This document shows positions 33,116 to 42,671 of a stretch of DNA of 42,671 nt, in pieces; positions within the stretch are counted from its first letter, which is position 1, and the number at the start of each line of letters is the position of its first letter. The DNA comes from Nymphaea colorata (Eukaryota > Streptophyta > Magnoliopsida > Nymphaeales > Nymphaeaceae). The stretch spans positions 1 through 42,671 of the forward strand of contig NW_022204729.1 in NCBI RefSeq assembly GCF_008831285.2, written 5' to 3'. The notes beneath the pieces were generated by a model. The model searched no databases and had not been told where the DNA came from. It saw nothing but the letters and a program-made list of their open reading frames with translations. The translations under genes were made by a program, and so were the position numbers.

Positions 33116-36100
33116 CCAATACGAGTCAGATTTAAGTGATTCATATGATCACGCATACTTTATTGAATGTACTTGACTTATTGTTATATCCATGTTAAAT
33201 GATTTAGTAGATTGAAATCACAGGCTTGCATGAAAATGAATGAATTTGAGTGATTCATTTGGTGCCCTATTGTTAACCTAATTCACTTGTTAAGCACATT
33301 CAATTAAGTTACAAGTGAAACACATTAGGTTAACTATATGACACCAAATGAATCACTTGTTAAGGACATCCGTATTAAGAATCATTATAAATGTAACAAC
33401 TAGTAAACACATTGGTAAACCATAAGACACCAAATCGAATCTCACTCAACTTGATTTCGATCTAATCATTTATATAGATGTAACACAAGTTAACACATTC
33501 AATTAAGCATGCATGATATATGAATCATTTAAATCTCACTTGTATTGGTACGAACGCGTGATTTAATCCGTTAGATCGTTCACTATAGATGTAACAACAA
33601 ATTCAACTCATCGGACTAATTACACCATTCAAAGTAATGCATAGATCCCATTTGTATCCATATGAGCTTGCGATTTCAATCATTTAAATCATTCATTATC
33701 GATGTAATAACAAGTGAAATACAGTAGATTAACTGTAAGGGACCAACTTAATGACCTGACTCTCATTCATTTCCAAACGAACTTCTTATTTCAAGCCACT
33801 AAGTCATTCTATACGTATGTAACAAATGGCTACGCACACTCAATTAAATATATTGATCAAATATATGTAATAACAAGTGAAAATGAATCATTTAATCTCT
33901 CAATTAAATATATGTGATCAAATATATGTAATAACAAGTGAAACATATTAGGTTACCTACAAGACACCAAATGAATCACTCAAATCTCATTCATTTCCAT
34001 ACAAACCTATGATTTCAATATACTAAATCATTTAATATAGACGTAACAACAAGTTAAGCACATTCAATTAAGTATGCGTGATCAAATGAATCACTTAAAT
34101 CTCACTCGTATTGAGACGAGTGATTTAGTGTGCGTATGGATACAAATGAATGAGATGTAACAACATGTTCAACTTATTGAACAAACTACAAGGGATCAAA
34201 CTAAACTAATCCATAGGTCTCCTTTACATCCATATAAACTTGTGAGTTTTTATCGTTTAAATCGTTGATCATAGATGTCATAACGAGTGAAACACATTAG
34301 GTTAATTATAAGACACCAAATGAATCACTCAAATCTCATTTATTTTCACACAAACTTGTGATTTGAATTCACTTAATCTAGCAATATGGATGTAACAACA
34401 AGTTAAGCACATTCAATTAAGTATGTGTGATCATTTGAATCACTTAAATCGCACTTGTATTGATACGAACTTGTGATTTCAATCATTTAGATCGTGCACT
34501 ATAGTTGTAACAATAAATTCAACTCATCGGACTAACTACACGCGTTTGTATCCACATGAACATGTGATTTCAATCATTTAAATCATTCATTATATATGTA
34601 TTCCAAACGAACTTCTGGTATCAAAGCCACTAGGTCATTCTATACGTAAGTAAGAAATGGTCACGCACATTCAATTAAATACAAGTGATCAATTATATGT
34701 AATAACAAGTGAAAATGAATCACTTAATCTCTCAATTAAATATAAGTGATCAAATATATGTAATAACAAGTGAAACACATTAGGTTACTTACAAGACACC
34801 AAATGAATCACTCCAATATCATTCATTTTCATACAAACCTATGATTTTAATCTACTAAATCATTTAATATAGACGTAACAACAAGTTAAGCACATTCAAT
34901 TACGTATGTGTGATAAAATGAATCACTTAAATCCCACTCGTATTGATACGAACTTGTGATTTCAATTCCTTACATCGATCACCATAGATGTAAGAACTAG
35001 TTCAACTTATTGAACTAACTACAAGGGATCAAACTAATGCATAGGTCTCCTTTATATCCATACAAACTTGTAAGTTTTAATCATTTAAATCATTGATCAA
35101 AGATGTAATAACAAGTGAAACACAATAGGTTAACTACAAGACACCAAATGAATCACTCGAATCTCATTCATTTTCGCACAAACTTGTGATTTCAATCTAC
35201 TAAATCATTTATTATAGACGTAACAACAAGTTAAACACATTCAATTAAGTATGCATGATTATATGAATCACTTAAATCTCACTTGTATTCGTACGAACAT
35301 GTGATTTCAATCCTTTAGAACGTTCCCTATAGATGTAACAACAAATTCAACTCATCGGACTAACTACACGTGTACAAATATAGTGACTTCAACCATTTGT
35401 ATCCATATAAACTTGTGATTTCAACCATTTAAATCATTCATTATAGATGTAATAACAAGTGAAATACATTAGATTAACTATAAGGGACCAATATAGTGAC
35501 TTGACTCTCATTCATTTCCAAACGGACTTCTTTTTTCAAGCCACTAAGTCATTCTATACGTATGTAACAAATGGTTACGCACATTCAATTAAATATAAGT
35601 TATCAAATGTATGTAAGAACAAGTAAAAATGAATCACATAATCTCTCGATTAAACATAAGTGATCAAATGTATGTAATAACAAGTGAAACACATTAAGTT
35701 ACCTGTAAGACACCAAATGAATCACTCGAATCCCATTCATTTTCATATAAACCTATGATTTGAATTTACTAAATCATTTAATATAAACGTAACAACAAGT
35801 TAAGTACATTCAATTAAATATGCGTGATCAATTGAATCACTTAAATCCCACTCGTATTGATGTGAACTTGTGCATCGATCACTATAGATGTAACAACATG
35901 TTCAACTTATCGTACAAACTAGAAAGGATCAAACTAATGCATAGGTCTCCTTTATATCCATATAAACTTGTGAGTTTTAATTATTTAAATCATTGATCAT
36001 GGATGTAATAACATGTGAAACACGTTAGGTTAACTATAAGACACCAAATGAATCACTCGAATCACATTCATTTTCATACAAACTTGTGATTTCAGTTCAC

Positions 36101-36237
36101 TTAATCAAGCAACATGGATGTAACAATAAGTTAAGCACATTCAATTAAGTATGTGTGATCATTTGAATCACTTAAATCGCACTTGTATTGATACGAACTT
36201 GTAATTTCAATCCTTTAGATCGTGCACTATAGTCGTA
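33116..36237. repeat. HOR 6 (3122 bp)
   Basis: Full structure; the inverted block is 33116-33293. The 33 missing bases are scattered as small losses, mostly between 33240 and 33640. The rest is nearly identical to HOR 7, including the variant AATCATTTAG (34481) where HORs 1 to 5 have AATCCTTTA. Confidence 0.9.
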
Positions 36238-36416
36238 CCAATACGAGTCAGATTTAAGTGATTCATATGATCACGCATACTTTATTGAATGTACTTGACT
36301 TATTGTTATATCCATGTTAAATGATTTAGTAGATTGAAATCACAGGCTTGCATGAAAATGAATGAGATTTGAGTGATTCATTTGGTGCCCTATTGTTAAC
36401 CTAATTCACTTGTTAA
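36238..36416 (-). repeat. 179-bp inverted satellite block (one per HOR)
   Basis: From CCAATACGAG to CACTTGTTAA this block is a satellite unit in reverse orientation. Its complement reads in the order GGCACCAAATGAATCACTC, CTCATTCATTTTCATGCA, ATCTACTAAATCATTTAA, ACATTCAATAAAGTATGCG and ends CTCGTATTGG. The forward unit at about 36040-36196 is its partner, so the two form an imperfect inverted repeat with arms of about 160-170 bp around a spacer of about 40 bp. Counterparts start at 18804, 21957, 24762, 26810, 29965, 33116, 39393 and 40997. Confidence 0.92.
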
Positions 36417-37252
36417 GCACATTCAATTAAATTACAAGTGAAACACATTAGGTTAACTATATGACACCAAATGAATCACTTGTTAAGGACATCCGTATTA
36501 AGAATCATTATAAATGTAACAACTAGTGAAACACATTAGGTAAACCATAAGACACCAAATGAATCACTCGAATCTCATTCATTTTCATACAAACTTGTGA
36601 TTTCGATCTACTAAATCATTTAATATAGATGTAACAACAAGTTAAACACATTCAATTAAGCATGCATGATCATATGAATCATTTAAATCTCACTTGTATT
36701 GGTACGAACGCGTGATTTCAATCCTTTAGATCGTTCACTATAGATGTAACAACAAATTCAACTCATCGGACTAATTACACGCATTCAAAGTAATGCATAG
36801 ATCCCATTTGTATCCATATGAACTTGCGATTTCAATCATTTAAATCATTCATTATAGATGTAATAACAAGTGAAATACACTAGATTAACTGTAAGGGACC
36901 AACTTAATGACCTGACTCTCATTCATTTCCAAACGAACTTCTTATTTCAAGCCACTAAGTCATTCTATACGTATGTAACAAATGGCTACGCACACTCAAT
37001 TAAATATATTGATCAAATATATGTAATAACAAGTGAAAATGAATCATTTAATCTCTCAATTAAATATATGTGATCAAATATATGTAATAACAAGTGAAAC
37101 ATATTAGGTTACCTACAAGACACCAAATGAATCACTCAAATCTCATTCATTTCCATACAAACCTATGATTTCAATATACTAAATCATTTAATATAGACGT
37201 AACAACAAGTTAAGCACATTCAATTAAGTATGCGTGATCAAATGAATCACTT

Positions 37253-37282
37253 AAATCTCACTCGTATTGAGACGAGTGATTT
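37253..37282. repeat. short perfect hairpin in each HOR
   Basis: CACTCGT (37259-37265) and ACGAGTG (37272-37278) are perfect complements around the 6-base loop ATTGAG. AAATC and GATTT extend the stem after a 2-base bulge. The same hairpin occurs near 19831, 22631, 25793, 27834, 30990, 34109 and, with a changed loop, 41988. It is missing from HOR 8. The bases after it, to about 37310, resemble a short inverted piece of the CTCATTCATTT unit, so this may be a second, smaller inversion. Confidence 0.85.
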
Positions 37283-39392
37283 AGTGTGCGTATGGATACA
37301 AATGAATGAGATGTAACAACATGTTCAACTTATTGAACAAACTACAAGGGATCAAACTAAACTAATCCATAGGTCTCCTTTACATCCATATAAACTTGTG
37401 AGTTTTTATCGTTTAAATCGTTGATCATAGATGTCATAACGAGTGAAACACATTAGGTTAATTATAAGACACCAAATGAATCACTCAAATCTCATTTATT
37501 TTCACACAAACTTGTGATTTGAATTCACTTAATCTAGCAATATGGATGTAACAACAAGTTAAGCACATTCAATTAAGTATGTGTGATCATTTGAATCACT
37601 TAAATCGCACTTGTATTGATACGAACTTGTGATTTCAATCATTTAGATCGTGCACTATAGTTGTAACAATAAATTCAACTCATCGGACTAACTACACGCG
37701 TTTGTATCCACATGAACATGTGATTTCAATCATTTAAATCATTCATTATATATGTATTCCAAACGAACTTCTGGTATCAAAGCCACTAGGTCATTCTATA
37801 CGTAAGTAAGAAATGGTCACGCACATTCAATTAAATACAAGTGATCAATTATATGTAATAACAAGTGAAAATGAATCACTTAATCTCTCAATTAAATATA
37901 AGTGATCAAATATATGTAATAACAAGTGAAACACATTAGGTTACTTACAAGACACCAAATGAATCACTCCAATATCATTCATTTTCATACAAACCTATGA
38001 TTTTAATCTACTAAATCATTTAATATAGACGTAACAACAAGTTAAGCACATTCAATTACGTATGTGTGATAAAATGAATCACTTAAATCCCACTCGTATT
38101 GATACGAACTTGTGATTTCAATTCCTTACATCGATCACCATAGATGTAAGAACTAGTTCAACTTATTGAACTAACTACAAGGGATCAAACTAATGCATAG
38201 GTCTCCTTTATATCCATACAAACTTGTAAGTTTTAATCATTTAAATCATTGATCAAAGATGTAATAACAAGTGAAACACAATAGGTTAACTACAAGACAC
38301 CAAATGAATCACTCGAATCTCATTCATTTTCGCACAAACTTGTGATTTCAATCTACTAAATCATTTATTATAGACGTAACAACAAGTTAAACACATTCAA
38401 TTAAGTATGCATGATTATATGAATCACTTAAATCTCACTTGTATTCGTACGAACATGTGATTTCAATCCTTTAGAACGTTCCTATAGATGTAACAACAAA
38501 TTCAACTCATCGGACTAACTACACGTGTACAAATATAGTGACTTCAACCATTTGTATCCATATAAACTTGTGATTTCAACCATTTAAATCATTCATTATA
38601 GATGTAATAACAAGTGAAATACATTAGATTAACTATAAGGGACCAATATAGTGACTTGACTCTCATTCATTTCCAAACGGACTTCTTTTTTCAAGCCACT
38701 AAGTCATTCTATACGTATGTAACAAATGGTTACGCACATTCAATTAAATATAAGTTATCAAATGTATGTAAGAACAAGTAAAAATGAATCACATAATCTC
38801 TCGATTAAACATAAGTGATCAAATGTATGTAATAACAAGTGAAACACATTAAGTTACCTGTAAGACACCAAATGAATCACTCGAATCCCATTCATTTTCA
38901 TATAAACCTATGATTTGAATTTACTAAATCATTTAATATAAACGTAACAACAAGTTAAGTACATTCAATTAAATATGCGTGATCAATTGAATCACTTAAA
39001 TCCCACTCGTATTGATGTGAACTTGTGCATCGATCACTATAGATGTAACAACATGTTCAACTTATCGTACAAACTAGAAAGGATCAAACTAATGCATAGG
39101 TCTCCTTTATATCCATATAAACTTGTGAGTTTTAATTATTTAAATCATTGATCATGGATGTAATAACATGTGAAACACGTTAGGTTAACTATAAGACACC
39201 AAATGAATCACTCGAATCACATTCATTTTCATACAAACTTGTGATTTCAGTTCACTTAATCAAGCAACATGGATGTAACAATAAGTTAAGCACATTCAAT
39301 TAAGTATGTGTGATCATTTGAATCACTTAAATCGCACTTGTATTGATACGAACTTGTAATTTCAATCCTTTAGATCGTGCACTATAGTCGTA

Positions 39393-40996
39393 CCAATACG
39401 AGTCAGATTTAAGTGATTCATATGATCACGCATACTTTATTGAATGTACTTGACTTATTGTTATATCCATGTTAAATGATTTAGTAGATTGAAATCACAG
39501 GCTTGCATGAAAATGAATGAGATTTGAGTGATTCATTTGGTGCCTATTGTTAACCTAATTCACTTGTTAAGCACATTCAATTAATTACAATGAAACACAT
39601 TAGGTTAACTATATACACCAAATGAATCACTTGTTAAGGACATCCGTATTAAGAATCATTAAATGTACAACTAGTGAAACACATTAGGTAACCATAAGAC
39701 CAAATGAATCACTCGAATCTCATTCATTTTCATACAAACTTGTGATTTCGATCTACTAAATCATTTAATATAATGTAACAACAAGTTAACACATTCAATT
39801 AGCATGCTGATCATATGATCATTAAATCTCATTGTAGAACGCTGATTCAATCCTTATATATGTAACATAAATTCAACATCGACAAACATAAGTATGCATA
39901 TTTTTATCCATAAAACTTGATTTATTATTAAATCATGATCAAAGATGTATAACAAGTGAAACACATAGGTTAATACAAGACACCAAATGAATCACTCGAT
40001 CTCATTCATTTTCGCAAACTTGTGATTTCAATCTACTAAATCATTTATTATAGACGTAACAACAAGTTAAACACATTCAATAAGTATGCAGATATATGAA
40101 TCACTTAAATCTCACTTGTATTCTACGAACATGTGATTTCAATCCTTAGAACGTTCCCTATAGATGTAACAACAAATTAACTCATCGGACTAACTCACGT
40201 GTACAAATTATGACTCAACCATTTTACCATTAACTTTGATTTCAACCTTTAAATATTCATTATAGATGTAATACAATGAATACATTAGATTAACTATAGG
40301 ACCAATATAGTGACTTGACTTCATCATTCCAAACACTTCTTTTTTCAAGCACTAAGTCATTCTATACGTATGTAACAAATGGTACGCACATTCAATTAAA
40401 TATAAGTTATCAAATGTATGTAGAACAAGTAAAATGATCAATAATCTCCGATTAAACATAAGTGATCAAATGTAGTATAACAAGTGAACACATTAAGTTA
40501 CCTGTAAGACACCAATGAATCACTCGAATCCCATTCATTTTCATATAACCTATGATTTGAATTACTAAATCATTTAATATAAACGTAACAACAAGTTAAG
40601 TACATTCAATTAATATGCGTGATCAATTGAATCACTTAAATCCACTCGTTTGATGTGAACTTGTGCATCGATCACTATAGATGTACAACATGTTCAACTT
40701 ATCGTACAACTAGAAAGGATCAAACTAATGCATAGGTCTCCTTTATATCCATATAACTTGTGAGTTTTAATATTTAAATATTGATCATGATGTAATAATG
40801 TGAAACACGTTAGGTAATATAAGACACCAAATGAATCATCGAATCACATTCATTTTCATACAAACTTGTGATTTAGTTCATTAATCAAGCACATGGATGT
40901 ACAATAAGTTAGCACATATTAGTAGTGTGTATTTGATCACTAATCGCATGTATTGATACAATTGTATTTCAATCTTTAGATCGTGCACTAGTCGTA
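39393..40996. repeat. HOR 8 (1604 bp, half deleted, error-rich)
   Basis: The inverted block is 39393 to about 39570. Near 39840-39960 the sequence passes from the unit just after the block to the unit that normally lies about 1.5 kb further on, so the hairpin and several triads are lost. Single-base losses are frequent throughout, which makes the exact junction uncertain. Confidence 0.8.
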
Positions 40997-42671
40997 CCAA
41001 TACGATCAGATTTAGTGATTCATATGATACGCATACTTTATTGATGTATTGACTATTGTTATATCATGTTAAATATTTAGTAGATGAAATCACAGGCTTG
41101 CATGAAAATGAATGAGATTTGAGTGATTCATTGGTCCTATTGTTAACCTAATTCACTTGTTAAGCAATCAATTAAATACAAGTGAAACATTAGGTTAACT
41201 ATATGACACCAAATGAATCATTGTTAAGGACATCCGTATTAAGAATCATTATAAATGAAAACTAGTGAAACACATTAGGTAAACCATAAGACCAAATGAA
41301 TCACTCGAATCTCATTCATTTTATACAAACTTGTGATTTCGATCTACTAAATCATTTAATATAGATGTAACAACAAGTTAAACACATTCAATTAAGCATG
41401 CATGATCATATGAATCATTTAATCTCACTGTATTGGTACGAACGCGTGATTTCAATCCTTTAGATCGTTCACTATAGATGTAAACAAAAATTCAACTCAT
41501 CGGACTAATTACACGCATTCAAAGTAATGCATAGATCCATTTGTATCCATATGAACTTGCGATTTCAATCATTTAAATCATTCATTATAGATGTAAGACA
41601 AGTGAAATACATAGATTACTGTAAGGGACCAACTTAATGACTGACTCTCATTCATCCAACGAACTTCTTATTATTTCAAGCCTAAGTCATTCTATACGTA
41701 TGTAACAAATGGCTACGCACACTCATTAAATATATATTGATCAAAATTATTAATAACAAGTGAAAATGAATCATTTAATCTCTCAATTAATATATGTGAT
41801 CAAATATATGTAATACAAGTGAAACATATTAGGTTACCTACAAGACACCAAATGAATCACTCAAATCTCATTCATTTCCATACAAACTATGATTTCAATA
41901 TACTAAATCATTTAATATAGACGTAACAACAAGTTAAGCACATTCAATTAAGTATGCGTGATCAAATGAATCACTTAAATCTCACTCGTATGGAGACGAG
42001 TGATTTAGTGTGCGTATGGATACAAATGAATGAGATGTAAACAACATGTTCAACTTATTGAACACAAACTTCAAGGATCAAACTAAACTAATCCATAGGT
42101 CTCCTTTACATCATATAAACTTGTGAGTTTTTATCGTTTAAATCGTTGATCATTAGATGTCATAACGAGTGAACACATTAGTTAATTATAAACACCAAAT
42201 GAATCACTCAAATCTCATTTATTTTCACACAAACTTGTGATTGAATTCACTTAATCTAGCAATATGGATGTAACAACAAGTTAAGCACATTCAATTAATA
42301 TGTGTGATCATTTGAATCACTTAAATCGCACTTGTATTGATACGAACTTGTGATTTCAATCATTTATATCGTGCACTATATAGTTGTAACAATAAATTCA
42401 ACTCATCGGACTAACTACACGCGTTTGTATCCACATGACATGTGATTTCAATCATTTAAATCATCATTATATATGTATTCCAAACGAACTTCTGGTATCA
42501 AAGCCACTAGTCATTCTATACGTAAGTAAGAAATGGTCACGCAATTCATTTAAATACAAGTGATCAATTATATGTATAACAGTGAAAATGAATCACTTAA
42601 TCTCTCAATTAATATAAGTGATCAAATATATGTATAACAAGTGAAACACATTAGGTTACTTACAAGACACC
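40997..42671. repeat. HOR 9 (partial, cut by window end)
   Basis: The inverted block is 40997 to about 41163. Layout follows HOR 7 up to the window end, including the hairpin near 41988 and the AATCATTTA variant at 42359. Many scattered one- to three-base gains and losses are present. Confidence 0.85.

Larger units (their letters stand above)
36238..39392. repeat. HOR 7 (3155 bp, best reference copy)
   Basis: Full length and clean; the inverted block is 36238-36416 and the hairpin is at 37253-37282. It is used here as the reference for describing the others. A reading frame at 36870-37073 matches the one in HOR 6 except for a single residue, a measure of how similar the copies are. Confidence 0.93.
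18604..42671. repeat. satellite array with 3155-bp higher-order repeat
   Basis: Continuous tandem array of about 24 kb, open at the right end of the window. The basic unit is 114-115 bp. In HOR 7, successive AACTTGTGATTTCAAT-like starts fall at 36590, 36705, 36819 and 36934. The core of each unit is the CTAAATCATTTAATATAGA/GATGTAACAACAAGT type. Three units make a triad of about 345 bp, bounded by GACACCAAATGAATCACTC (for example 33963, 34312, 34795, 35140, 35709, 36040, 36463, 36551). Triads and irregular segments build an HOR of about 3155 bp. Composition is strongly AT-rich. No transposon is inserted. Open frames at 29487, 33714 and 36870 are by-products of the repeat, since the last two are the same position in consecutive HORs, 3156 bases apart. 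A centromeric or heterochromatic role is inference. Confidence 0.97.

Noticed and set aside
33714-33917. Conserved 67-residue frame repeated at 36870-37073
   Set aside because: The two frames are the same position in consecutive HORs 3156 bases apart. Their conservation follows from satellite homogenisation, and the same segment in other HORs is not held open, so it is not a gene.
18604-42671. CRISPR-like or other repeat-spacer array
   Set aside because: Units are long, contiguous and diverged copies of each other without unique spacers, in plant nuclear DNA. It is a satellite.
18604-42671. rDNA intergenic spacer or subtelomeric repeat
   Set aside because: No rRNA gene sequence and no telomere-type TTTAGGG runs are present in the window. 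A subtelomeric position cannot be excluded but has no direct support.

Overview
This window reads as nuclear DNA of a plant, most likely a flowering plant. It is AT-rich and carries long CT/GA and TA microsatellites. It also holds degenerate Ty1/copia retrotransposon pieces with plant-type primer-binding sites, an L1-type LINE tail, and short inverted-repeat DNA transposon relics. I find no intact protein-coding gene and no convincing rRNA or tRNA gene. The species cannot be named from the sequence.

Positions 1-18603 are a graveyard of mobile elements. From left to right they hold: microsatellites; a 179-bp MITE-like element (1987-2165); the 5' end of a minus-strand copia element (about 2899-3300); one arm of a large inverted repeat (6279-6721); a 243-bp CACTA-like relic (7517-7759); and the C-terminal part of an L1 reverse-transcriptase protein on the minus strand (8066-9030). 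A copia cluster follows at about 11900-16779. It contains a plus-strand LTR, primer-binding site and gag that run head-on into a minus-strand gag/protease fragment. Behind that lies a second minus-strand copia with gag, protease, deleted RT, RNase H, polypurine tract and LTR edge. The other arm of the inverted repeat lies at 17183-17619, so the two arms enclose 11.3 kb.

Positions 18604-42671 (24 kb, continuing past the window) are one uninterrupted satellite array. The basic unit is about 115 bp. Three units make a frequent 345-bp triad, and triads plus irregular spacers make a higher-order repeat (HOR) of about 3155 bp. Each HOR contains one 179-bp block in the opposite orientation, which forms a long imperfect fold-back with its forward neighbour. 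Nine such blocks delimit HOR 1 to HOR 9. HORs 2, 3 and 8 have lost internal segments. HORs 6 and 7 are nearly identical, while HORs 1 to 3, near the array edge, are structurally more variable. Several patches, mainly 33240-33640 and 39540-42671, carry scattered small deletions that look like consensus errors.

Nothing here works as a set of cooperating genes. The likely biological role, by inference only, is structural heterochromatin: the edge of a centromeric, pericentromeric or other heterochromatic satellite block next to transposon-rich flanking DNA.
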